Shown piece by piece: positions 8,606 through 16,255 of a stretch of DNA of 21,292 nucleotides. This stretch comes from Betaproteobacteria bacterium. Lineage in GTDB: Bacteria > Pseudomonadota > Gammaproteobacteria > Burkholderiales > Casimicrobiaceae. The translations under genes were made by a program, and so were the position numbers. The DNA lies in NCBI GenBank assembly GCA_005889025.1, contig VBCZ01000112.1, positions 1-21,292 on the forward strand, in the 5' to 3' direction. Below the pieces are notes generated by a model that did not search any database, was not told the DNA's origin, and was given only the letters and a program-made list of their open reading frames with translations. Position 1 is the stretch's first letter; the number at the start of each line of letters is the position of its first letter.

Positions 8606-9455
8606 GCTGAAGGGCCTCGGACGCGGATTGGACGCGCTCCTTTCGAGCGGCGACGAAAATTCGGGCCGGGAATCGATGCAGGCGATCGCACTCGATCGGA
8701 TCCTGCCTGGCAGATTTCAACCGCGCTCGCGGATGGACGAAGCCTCCCTGGACGAGCTCGCGGAATCCATCAAGGCGCAGGGCGTCATGCAACCCATACT
8801 CGTGCGGCCCGCCGACGCAGGCCGCTACGAGATTATCGCGGGCGAGCGAAGATGGCGAGCGGCGCAGCGCGCGGGGTTAAAGGAAATGCCCGCGCTCGTG
8901 CGCGGGGTGCCCGATCAAGCGGCGCTCGCCATGGCGCTGATCGAAAATATTCAACGCGAGGATCTCAATCCTCTCGAGGAAGCGCAGGGCATCTCGCGGC
9001 TCATCGACGAGTTCGGGCTGTCACACGAGTCCGCTGCCAGTGCCGTTGGGCGATCGCGCAGCGCAGTGAGCAACCTGCTTCGTCTGCTCCAACTCGCCAA
9101 GCCGGTGCAGGAGTTGCTCCTTGCCGGCAAGCTCGACATGGGCCACGCGAGAGCGCTTCTGCCCTTGTCCGCGGCCCAACAGGTTTCCGCCGCCGGAAGA
9201 ATCGTCGCACAGGGCTTATCGGTTCGCGATGCGGAACGCCTCGCGAACGAGAGCCTCGCGCCGCCCGCACGCCGCAAGAAAAAGCGCAGGAACGGCAAAA
9301 GCAACGATGTGGATGTCGCGCGGCTTGAAGAGGAGCTTTCCGATTTGCTCGGCGCTGCCGTTCGAGTCGTGCCTGTCGGGAAAGGCGCTGGACGGATCGT
9401 GATCGGGTACGCGAGCCTCGATCAGCTCGAGGGCATCATCGCCAAGCTCCGCTAG
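8598..9455 (+). CDS. parB: Chromosome-partitioning protein ParB (Spo0J)
   Basis: This 285-aa ParB binds parS, loads as a CTP-dependent clamp and recruits ParA and SMC. Visible parts are the N-terminal ParA-contact peptide KGLGRGLDALLS (5-16), the CTP-binding GERRWRAAQRAG (82-93), ENIQREDLNPLEEAQ (116-130), a helix-turn-helix around 140-163 (GLSHESAASAVGRSRSAVSN) and a C-terminal dimerisation domain after a lysine- and arginine-rich linker (about 225-236). The ATG at 8598 has a good Shine-Dalgarno AAGGAG at 8586-8591 and overlaps the end of parA by 8 nt. A small terminator-like hairpin begins at the last base of its TAG stop. I found no 16-bp parS palindrome by eye in the window. Confidence 0.97.
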   Translation: MAKLKGLGRGLDALLSSGDENSGRESMQAIALDRILPGRFQPRSRMDEASLDELAESIKAQGVMQPILVRPADAGRYEIIAGERRWRAAQRAGLKEMPALVRGVPDQAALAMALIENIQREDLNPLEEAQGISRLIDEFGLSHESAASAVGRSRSAVSNLLRLLQLAKPVQELLLAGKLDMGHARALLPLSAAQQVSAAGRIVAQGLSVRDAERLANESLAPPARRKKKRRNGKSNDVDVARLEEELSDLLGAAVRVVPVGKGAGRIVIGYASLDQLEGIIAKLR

Positions 9456-9474
9456 CGCTCCGCAGCGCGATTTT
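9455..9474 (+). terminator. Probable intrinsic terminator of the mnmG-rsmG-parAB operon
   Basis: GCGCT (9455-9459), loop CCGC (9460-9463) and AGCGC (9464-9468) form a perfect five-base-pair GC-rich stem, followed by GATTTTCT. The stem is short and the T-run is only four bases, so it may be weak. Its position, starting at the last base of the parB stop and facing the convergent peroxiredoxin gene, makes it reasonable. Confidence 0.45.
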
Positions 9475-9571
9475 CTAAGGCTTGCGGCGGACGTTTGGCG
9501 AGATCGGCGGCCCGCGCGCGGCGGAACACCGCGGGGTCAATATTCGAGCCGGGTCATACCGACGATGGACC

Positions 9572-10078
9572 TTAGCCGAGCTGCGACAACATCGTCTCGG
9601 CGCCTGAGACTTCATACTTGCCCGGCGCTTCCACGTTGAGCGTCTTGACCACGCCGTTGTCGACCAACGCGGAAAAGCGCTGGCAACGAACGCCCATCCC
9701 GCGCGCAACCAAGTCGAGCTCCAGGCCGAGGGCCTTGGTGTACTGGCCGCTGCCGTCGCCCATCATGCGGATCTTGCCGCCGGTTTTCTGGTCTTTGGCC
9801 CACGCGCCCATGACGAACGCATCATTGACCGACATGCAGATGATGTCATCCACGCCTTTTGCCTTGAGCGCGTCGTAGTTCGCGACGTAGCTCGGCACAT
9901 GCTTCGCCGAGCATGTCGGCGTGAACGCCCCTGGAAGGCCGAAGATGACAATCTTCCTGCCTTTGGTGAGACCTTCCACCTGGAACTGATTCGGGCCGAT
10001 CGTGCAGCCGGGCGTTTCGACGTCGATATATTCACTGAGCGTGCCGGCAGGAAGCCGGTCGCCGACTTTTACAGCCAT
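9572..10078 (-). CDS. Prx5-type peroxiredoxin (AhpC/TSA superfamily)
   Basis: This 168-aa thiol peroxidase reduces hydrogen peroxide or organic hydroperoxides in the cytoplasm. The Prx5 signature FGLPGAFTPTCSAKHVPSY (46-64) carries the peroxidatic cysteine at C56, with the PxxxTxxC arrangement. The conserved arginine is R131 in GVRCQRFS, and CMSVNDAFVMGAWAKDQ (81-97) is also typical. Further cysteines at 25, 81 and 132 could serve for resolution, but I cannot assign one. I chose the ATG at 10078 because AAGGAG lies six bases before it on the minus strand, although the frame stays open to 10102. It sits convergent to parB and divergent from the propeller gene, inside a region where many related genomes pass straight from parB to atpI. 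Confidence 0.93.
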   Translation of the reverse strand: MAVKVGDRLPAGTLSEYIDVETPGCTIGPNQFQVEGLTKGRKIVIFGLPGAFTPTCSAKHVPSYVANYDALKAKGVDDIICMSVNDAFVMGAWAKDQKTGGKIRMMGDGSGQYTKALGLELDLVARGMGVRCQRFSALVDNGVVKTLNVEAPGKYEVSGAETMLSQLG

Positions 10079-10139
10079 GGGAGTCTCCTTTATTGCGATC
10101 ACCGGCGAATGCTTGCTGGACGCTCCGCCGGAATTTTCA

Positions 10140-10145
10140 ATTGTA
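10140..10145 (-). promoter_or_regulatory. Candidate -10 element of the peroxiredoxin gene
   Basis: Read on the minus strand, 10145-10140 is TACAAT, a near-consensus -10 hexamer about 62 bp before the peroxiredoxin ATG. No good -35 hexamer stands 16-18 bp upstream, so the promoter would need an activator or be weak. Whether OxyR is involved cannot be told. Confidence 0.3.
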
Positions 10146-10207
10146 GCGGAAATCGAACGGCTTCATGGGCCGCGCAATAGCTCGGCAAGCTACCTCGCGA
10201 CTTGATC

Positions 10208-10236
10208 TTGTCGAGTTCCGGCTGAAGGCGTAATTT
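10208..10236 (+). promoter_or_regulatory. Candidate sigma70 promoter of the propeller/MoaD-like cassette
   Basis: TTGTCG (10208-10213) and TAATTT (10231-10236) are separated by exactly 17 bp. Transcription would start near 10243, leaving a short leader that includes the GGAGA ribosome-binding site at 10256-10260 and the ATG at 10266. Both hexamers match consensus at four of six positions. Confidence 0.45.
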
Positions 10237-10265
10237 CGCTGGACCACGAAATCTCGGAGAACAAC

Positions 10266-11396
10266 ATGGCGAAGCTCGAGGCCGCAAGGCGCCGTCTTGT
10301 CACCCTGCTTATCGCAACGCGCAAGGGATTGTGGCAGCTCCACGGCGACTCGACGCGCCGGACCTGGCACCTTGCGGGACCGCAGTTTCTCGGGCACATC
10401 GTTCATCATTGTGTCGCGGATCCTCGCAACGGACGCTCGATGCTGGCGGCGGCGCGCACCGGACACCTCGGGCCCACGATTTTTCGCTCCAGCGATCGCG
10501 GCAGAACGTGGCATGAAGCAAAACAACCGCCGGCATTTCAGCAGGGCAGCGAGCGCATCGTCGATCACACATTCTGGCTGACCCCCGGACATCCGACGAA
10601 CCCCGGCGTCTGGTACGCGGGGACGTCGCCGCAGGGTCTTTTCGTGTCCGACGATGACGGCGCTACGTGGCGGGGAGTGGAAGGATTCAATGCGCATCCT
10701 CAGCGCAAGGCATGGTGCGGCGGCGACAAGGACGGCACACCGGACGGTCCGAAGCTCCACTCCATTCAGATCGATCCGCGAAATCCGGCGCACATGTATA
10801 TCGGCATGTCCGGTGGAGGGGTGTTCGAGTCTCAAGACGCCGGTGGCGATTGGCGTCCTCTCAATCGCGGCGTAAAAGCGGATTTCCTGCCGGAGCCGAA
10901 TCCCGAATACGGCCATGACCCGCACTGTGTTCGCCTACACCCGGCGATGCCGGATCGCCTGTATCAACAAAATCATTGCGGCATCTATCGGCTCGACCGG
11001 CCGTCGGAGCAATGGCAGGACATCGGCGCTTCGATGCCCAAAAGCGTGGGTCCGATCGGGTTCCCGCTGGTGGTGCATCCGCGCGATCCGGACACGCTGT
11101 GGGTGTTTCCGATGGACGGAACGAGCGTATGGCCGCGCGTTTCACCCGGCGGCAAGCCGGCCGCGTACCGTTCGGTCAACGGCGGCAAGTCCTGGCAGCG
11201 GCAGGCGACCGGGCTGCCGAAAGCCCAGGCCTGGCTGACGGTCAAGCGCCAGGCGATGACGGCGGACCAGGGGACGCCCGTCGGCGTCTATTTCGGCACG
11301 AGCAGCGGCGAGGTGTGGGGCAGCCGGGACGAAGGACGCAAATGGAAACGTCTCGCTGCCCATCTGCCGCACATTTACGCGGTCGAGGCGGCCTGA
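10266..11396 (+). CDS. Asp-box (BNR) beta-propeller protein, glycosyl-hydrolase/sialidase-like fold, function unknown
   Basis: This 376-aa protein is built from propeller blades carrying five Asp-box motifs of the pattern SxDxGxxW: SSDRGRTW (75-82), SDDDGATW (128-135), SQDAGGDW (189-196), SVNGGKSW (303-310) and SRDEGRKW (353-360). Such repeats occur in sialidases, VPS10-like and photosystem-assembly propellers, and they mark fold rather than activity. No signal peptide or membrane segment is visible, so it is probably cytoplasmic and unlikely to be a secreted sialidase. The DxHxVRLHP (218-226) and FPLVVHPRDPDTLWVFP (266-282) stretches look like conserved cores. The ATG at 10266 has GGAGA five bases upstream. 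The DUF5519-like gene starts three bases after its stop and the MoaD-like gene follows, suggesting one transcript. Automatic labels such as 'exo-alpha-sialidase' should be treated with caution. Confidence 0.85.
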   Translation: MAKLEAARRRLVTLLIATRKGLWQLHGDSTRRTWHLAGPQFLGHIVHHCVADPRNGRSMLAAARTGHLGPTIFRSSDRGRTWHEAKQPPAFQQGSERIVDHTFWLTPGHPTNPGVWYAGTSPQGLFVSDDDGATWRGVEGFNAHPQRKAWCGGDKDGTPDGPKLHSIQIDPRNPAHMYIGMSGGGVFESQDAGGDWRPLNRGVKADFLPEPNPEYGHDPHCVRLHPAMPDRLYQQNHCGIYRLDRPSEQWQDIGASMPKSVGPIGFPLVVHPRDPDTLWVFPMDGTSVWPRVSPGGKPAAYRSVNGGKSWQRQATGLPKAQAWLTVKRQAMTADQGTPVGVYFGTSSGEVWGSRDEGRKWKRLAAHLPHIYAVEAA

Positions 11397-11399
11397 ACG

Positions 11400-11722
11400 G
11401 TGCGCGACGAATCGTCGTTGATCCCAATCCTGCGGCACAAGCTTGACGCTCTCCCGGACGTCACGGAAGCGACATCGCGTTTCGGCAGCGGCCGGCGCCT
11501 TCCTGGCGCGCGGGACGCTGCGAGATCGCGCACGAGCACTCGGAGAGCATCGTAGACGTCCGTATCCCGGCAGCGCGTCAACGCGCGTTGGCGCCGGACG
11601 AACAGCCAATGCCTCGAGCTTCGCGGTCGGACTGGATCGAATGCCGTTTGAGCGAGCTCGGCGATGCAGACTATGGCGTAGAGCTCATCGCCCTCGCGGC
11701 GCGGTGCGTTCGAGAGAAGTGA
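11400..11722 (+). pseudogene. DUF5519/luciferase-domain-like gene broken by a one-base frameshift
   Basis: Two overlapping frames together give one small protein of about 107 aa. From a GTG at 11400 the first frame reads VRDESSLIPILRHKLDALPD and then VTEATSRFGSG. After about 11490-11493 homology continues in another frame as PAPSWRAGRCEIAHEHSESI, then VDVRIPAARQRALAPDEQ, and ends SDWIECRLSELGDADYGVEL plus IALAARCVREK, stopping with TGA at 11720-11722. The pattern 'LPxV...RFGSG...EIAHEH...VDVRI...SDWIE' matches my memory of the DUF5519 ('luciferase' domain, PF17648) family; a profile search would be needed to confirm it. The shift is explained by loss of one base near GGCCGG. The stop overlaps the next ATG as TGATG, so the second frame is clearly a real coding end. 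It is either a recent pseudogene or a consensus error. Confidence 0.6.
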
Positions 11723-11982
11723 TGCAGGTGCTCATTCCCAATCCATTGCGCAGCTATACCGGCGATGCGTCCGTCGTTTGCGCGGACGGGAAAACGCTCG
11801 AGGAGTTGGTGGCCGATCTCGACCGCCTCTTTCCGGGGATTCGATTCCGAATAGTCGACGAGCAGGGACGAATCCGTCGCCATATCAAGTTCTTTGTCAA
11901 CCGAGTTCAAGCACCGGATCTGCATCCGGCGCTTGAACTCGACGACGAAGTGATGATTGTCTGCGCGTTATCCGGGGGATGA
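11722..11982 (+). CDS. MoaD/ThiS-family ubiquitin-like protein with C-terminal Gly-Gly
   Basis: This small protein of 86 aa has the beta-grasp sulfur-carrier layout: a first strand MQVLIPNPLRSYT, a helix TLEELVADLDRLFPG (31-45), the HIKFFVN strand, LELDDEVMIVCALSGG at the C-terminus, and a terminal di-glycine that is normally adenylated and thiocarboxylated. It resembles MoaD/ThiS but no moaE, thiG or E1-like enzyme lies nearby, so the acceptor is unknown. I chose the ATG at 11722 over the longer open frame (to 11443) for two reasons: it overlaps the stop of the preceding gene as TGATG with GAGAG just upstream, and the extra N-terminus is low-complexity arginine-rich sequence overlapping the DUF5519-like frame. 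A strong inverted repeat lies inside the gene (11902-11941). Confidence 0.88.
   Translation: MQVLIPNPLRSYTGDASVVCADGKTLEELVADLDRLFPGIRFRIVDEQGRIRRHIKFFVNRVQAPDLHPALELDDEVMIVCALSGG
11902..11941. repeat. 40-nt near-perfect inverted repeat inside the MoaD-like gene
   Basis: CGAGTTCAAGC (11902-11912) pairs perfectly with GCTTGAACTCG (11931-11941). After one A/C mismatch, CCGGAT (11914-11919) pairs with ATCCGG (11924-11929) around the loop CTGC. That is 17 base pairs with one mismatch and a four-base loop. It lies in codons for the variable loop before the last strand of the protein. There is no T-run, so it is not an intrinsic terminator. Confidence 0.9.
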
Positions 11983-12009
11983 CGCGGGCACGATCGGCGG
12001 CGGCATTCG

Positions 12010-12039
12010 TTGACGCGCTGCGGCGAGAAACTTTATACT
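12010..12039 (+). promoter_or_regulatory. Sigma70 promoter of the atp operon
   Basis: TTGACG (12010-12015) and TATACT (12034-12039) stand 18 bp apart, each with five of six consensus bases. Transcription would start near 12046, only about 16 nt before the GTG of atpI. It lies in the 79-bp gap between the MoaD-like gene and atpI and is the best promoter in the window. Confidence 0.75.
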
Positions 12040-12061
12040 CCAAAGGTTTGCATCGGTCCTG

Positions 12062-12445
12062 GTGTCGGACTCCCTTCCGTCGCGCTCCAACTTTCGCTAC
12101 CCTGTTCGCCGCGTTGCAGGCTGGCAACTGCTTGCCACGTTGGGGGTCGCGGCAATTGGAGCCATTGCGTCAGGGTGGCACGGGGCGATTTCGGCGTTGC
12201 TGGGAGGCCTCGTCAATATCAGCGCCGGAGCGGCCTACGCGTTTCTGACCGGCATCGGGAAGTCGGCAACGGCGGCAGGAACGCTGCGAACGATGTTCCG
12301 CGCCGAAGCTGTAAAGATTACGCTGATCGTGCTGCAGCTCTGGTTCATCCTGACGATGTACGCGGACGTGGTTCACGCCGTTTTTTTTTCGTCATTCGTC
12401 GTCACGGTGCTGGTCTCGCAGGCGGCAATCCTGATTCGCGACTGA
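12062..12445 (+). CDS. atpI: ATP synthase subunit I (AtpI)
   Basis: AtpI is a small membrane protein that precedes the Fo genes in many atp operons and is thought to help assemble the subunit c ring. The 127-aa product is hydrophobic, with about four membrane segments (roughly 19-37, 41-60, 83-100 and 104-123) and the typical FRAEAVKITLIVLQLW stretch (79-94), which resembles the proteobacterial family. The first possible start is GTG at 12062. No good Shine-Dalgarno sequence precedes it, and the promoter proposed at 12010-12039 leaves a leader of only about 16 nt, so the start is not fully certain. atpB follows after 37 nt. Confidence 0.88.
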   Translation: MSDSLPSRSNFRYPVRRVAGWQLLATLGVAAIGAIASGWHGAISALLGGLVNISAGAAYAFLTGIGKSATAAGTLRTMFRAEAVKITLIVLQLWFILTMYADVVHAVFFSSFVVTVLVSQAAILIRD

Positions 12446-12482
12446 CTATGGAGCGCTTGACGCTCCTTGGGACGCATAAGCA

Positions 12483-13307
12483 ATGGCCGAAGAAGCCGCC
12501 CACGACGCAACGTCGTATATCCAGCATCACCTGACGTTCCACGCCGAGCCTGTCCGGGAATCGGGTGGTTTCTGGATTCTGCATTACGACACCATCATCA
12601 CCTCGCTGATTCTGGGGGTCCTTGCTTTCGGCTTTCTCTGGCTGGTTACGCGCAAGGCGACCACGGGCGTCCCTTCCAAAACCCAAGCGTTTGTCGAGCT
12701 CGCGATCGATTTCGTCAATGGCCAGGTTCGCAGCCTTTTTCATCACGATTACCGGGTCGTCGCGCCGATCGCGTTGACGGTATTCGTCTGGGTGCTGTTC
12801 ATGAACATGATGGACCTGCTCCCGGTCGATATCATGGCGTGGATCTACCAGGACATCTTTCACCAGCACGCGTGGCGCGGCGTGTCGACCGCCGACGTGA
12901 ATACCACGTTCGCCTTGTCGCTTTCCGTTTTCGGCCTGATGATCTTTTACAGCATCAAGAGCAAGGGGCTCGGAGGCTGGATCAAGGAACTGCTTGGCAG
13001 CCCCTTCGGAATAAGGCCGTTGTGGGCGTCGCCGTTGCTGATCGCCTTCAATCTCCTTTTCAATCTGATCGAATACATCTCGAAGCCGCTGTCGCATTCG
13101 CTGCGGCTGTACGGCAACATGTACGCGGGGGAGATCATTTTCCTGCTGCTCGGGCTCCTGGCGTCGAGTGGCGTCTGGGGCGCATTTGCCGGCGGCATCG
13201 TGCATGTCGGTTGGTCGATCTTCGACGGCTTTATCGCCATACTGCAGGCCTACATATTCATGATGCTGACGGTCGTGTACATCTCGATGGCGCACGAACA
13301 CCACTGA
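12483..13307 (+). CDS. atpB: ATP synthase Fo subunit a
   Basis: Subunit a forms the proton half-channels beside the c ring in the inner membrane. The 274-aa product contains KPLSHSLRLYGNMYAGE (201-217), with the essential arginine R208 and the conserved E217, and ends in the usual ILQAYIFMMLTVVYISMAHE. Five or six membrane helices are visible, for example around 38-56, 93-112, 142-157, 182-200 and 213-228. The length matches the family (about 271-290 aa). The ATG at 12483 has only a weak ribosome-binding site, as is common for genes translated inside an atp operon. No gap or truncation is seen. Confidence 0.97.
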   Translation: MAEEAAHDATSYIQHHLTFHAEPVRESGGFWILHYDTIITSLILGVLAFGFLWLVTRKATTGVPSKTQAFVELAIDFVNGQVRSLFHHDYRVVAPIALTVFVWVLFMNMMDLLPVDIMAWIYQDIFHQHAWRGVSTADVNTTFALSLSVFGLMIFYSIKSKGLGGWIKELLGSPFGIRPLWASPLLIAFNLLFNLIEYISKPLSHSLRLYGNMYAGEIIFLLLGLLASSGVWGAFAGGIVHVGWSIFDGFIAILQAYIFMMLTVVYISMAHEHH

Positions 13308-13362
13308 TCCGCTGCTACAACTTATCCAATCGTCCAACCTCTGTTCAGAAAGGAAAAGCAAA

Positions 13363-13638
13363 ATGGACAAGCTGCAACTGGTCGCGCAAATCCAGGCATA
13401 CACGGGCATCGGCATCGGACTCATGATCGGCCTGGGTGCGCTCGGCGCGTGCGTCGGCGTCGGCATCATGTGCTCGCGCTTTCTCGAAGGGGCCGCGCGG
13501 CAGCCGGAAATGATTCCGGCGCTGCAGGCAAAAGTGTTCCTGCTCCTCGGCCTGATCGACGCGTCGTTCATTATCGGCCTGGGTATCGCGATGCTCTTCG
13601 CGTTCGGCAATCCGCTCATTCCAGCGGGGCTGAAATAA
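13363..13638 (+). CDS. atpE: ATP synthase Fo subunit c
   Basis: This 91-aa hairpin of two membrane helices forms the rotating c ring. The polar loop reads RFLEGAARQPEM (39-50) and the ion-binding carboxylate is D66 in LLGLIDASFIIG. An aspartate without the sodium-site signature residues points to a proton-driven enzyme, as expected for betaproteobacteria. The ATG at 13363 is preceded by AAAGGA at 13349-13354, a good Shine-Dalgarno sequence, in keeping with the high translation that this multi-copy subunit needs. It lies between atpB and atpF in the standard order. Confidence 0.97.
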   Translation: MDKLQLVAQIQAYTGIGIGLMIGLGALGACVGVGIMCSRFLEGAARQPEMIPALQAKVFLLLGLIDASFIIGLGIAMLFAFGNPLIPAGLK

Positions 13639-13684
13639 TCGGGCGCAAATCCGACTCTGCAACAAAGGGAACAGAGGACCAGTC

Positions 13685-14155
13685 ATGAACATCAACCTGA
13701 CGTTGTTGATGCAGGCGGTCGCGTTTTTTGCCTTCATCCTGTTCACGGCGAAATTCGTTTGGCCGCCGCTGATGCGTGCGATCGAGACACGCCAAAAGCA
13801 GATCGCGGACGGACTCGCCGCGGGCGAGGAAGGCCGCCACAATCTGGTCAACGCCGAAAAGCGCATCGCGGAGATGTTGAGCGAAGCCAAGGCCCGCGCG
13901 ACCGAGATCGTCGCACAGGATGAGAAGCTGAAAAGCGATGCGGTCGATCGGGCGCGCACCGACGCCGAGGCGGAGGCCAATCGCATCCTCGCGGCTGCGA
14001 AATCGGAAATCGAGCAGGAGGTCTACCGCGCGAAGGAAGCGTTGCGGGGTCAAGTCGCCGAGCTTGCCGTCGCCGGCGCGTCCCGCATTTTGAGGCGTGA
14101 GGTCGATGCCAAGGCGCACGCGGATCTGCTCGCCGAGATCGAGAAGCAGCTTTAA
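13685..14155 (+). CDS. atpF: ATP synthase Fo subunit b
   Basis: Subunit b is the peripheral stalk that holds F1 against subunit a. The 156-aa product has one N-terminal membrane helix (about 5-27, LTLLMQAVAFFAFILFTAKF) followed by a long charged helix rich in Ala, Glu, Lys and Arg that runs to the C-terminus, as expected for the dimeric stalk. The length equals the E. coli protein. The ATG at 13685 is preceded by AGAGGA. The TAA at 14153-14155 is immediately followed by GG, making an AAGG that probably serves as the ribosome-binding site for atpH. Confidence 0.96.
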   Translation: MNINLTLLMQAVAFFAFILFTAKFVWPPLMRAIETRQKQIADGLAAGEEGRHNLVNAEKRIAEMLSEAKARATEIVAQDEKLKSDAVDRARTDAEAEANRILAAAKSEIEQEVYRAKEALRGQVAELAVAGASRILRREVDAKAHADLLAEIEKQL

Positions 14156-14165
14156 GGCGCGGGAA

Positions 14166-14702
14166 ATAGCAGAGCAGATCACCGTCGCGCGGCCGTACGC
14201 AGAAGCGGTATTCGCGCTTGCGCGCGAGCAGAACGCGCTGCCGGTATGGTCGGAGATGTTGAGAGTGGCGGCCGGCATTGCCGCCGATGCGCGAATGCTC
14301 GAGGCGCTCGACAACCCTAAACTGTCCGTGGCGGCAAGGGAATCGCTGTTCCTGTCGGTCGCCGGTGACAAGCTCAATGCCGATGCCAAGAGCTTTGTTC
14401 GGGTCCTCTTCGAGGCCGGGCGCTTCGGTCTGCTGCCGCAGATCCGCGAGCTCTTTGATGCGCTGAAGGACCAGACCGAAGGCGTGGCGAGAGCGCGCAT
14501 CTCGAGCGCCTTTCCTCTCGACGACGCGCAGCTCGCCCGCCTGACAGCCGCGCTGCAGAAACGTTTCGGCAAGAAAATCGAGGCGACAGTGAGCGTGAAC
14601 CCCGATTTGATTGGCGGCGCCAAGGTCATCGTCGGCGATACGGTGATCGACGCGTCGGTCCAGGGCGAATTGCAGTCGATGAAAAGCCAGTTGCGAGTCT
14701 AA
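14166..14702 (+). CDS. atpH: ATP synthase F1 subunit delta, apparent ATA start codon
   Basis: Subunit delta joins the b stalk to the top of F1. Homology starts with AEQITVARPYAEAVF, which aligns with the second residue onward of the usual M(A/S)E-ITVARPYA N-terminus. The family's ATG is replaced by ATA at 14166-14168. From there the protein has 178 aa, the normal length, and ends VIDASVQGELQSMKSQLRV. AAGG at 14154-14157 sits eight bases upstream, as a Shine-Dalgarno sequence should. The only standard in-frame starts are GTG 14097 and ATG 14106, inside atpF, which would add about 20 unrelated residues rich in arginine and serine. So this is a rare AUA start, an upstream start with an extension, or a consensus error. 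Confidence 0.88.
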   Translation: MAEQITVARPYAEAVFALAREQNALPVWSEMLRVAAGIAADARMLEALDNPKLSVAARESLFLSVAGDKLNADAKSFVRVLFEAGRFGLLPQIRELFDALKDQTEGVARARISSAFPLDDAQLARLTAALQKRFGKKIEATVSVNPDLIGGAKVIVGDTVIDASVQGELQSMKSQLRV

Positions 14703-14759
14703 TTTCAAATCAACGCGAACCGCCGGTCGATGCCGGACGGCTACGCGCGAGGAAAAGCC

Positions 14760-16242
<1,483 letters not shown>

Positions 16243-16255
16243 GAGCATACCGACG

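Noticed and set aside
10266..11396. Secreted sialidase for the propeller gene
   Set aside because: No signal peptide and no recognisable sialidase catalytic arginine triad; Asp-boxes alone do not show that activity.
11443..11721. Longer version of the MoaD-like protein with 93 extra residues
   Set aside because: The extension is arginine-rich without homology, overlaps the DUF5519-like coding frames, and the TGATG overlap marks 11722 as the start.
13319..13330. DnaA-box-like TTATCCAAT before atpE
   Set aside because: It is a single imperfect copy with no cluster or AT-rich unwinding region, so it is not an origin.
12402..13619. 405-codon minus-strand open frame opposite atpB and atpE
   Set aside because: Shadow of two well-identified genes; no family resemblance in its translation.
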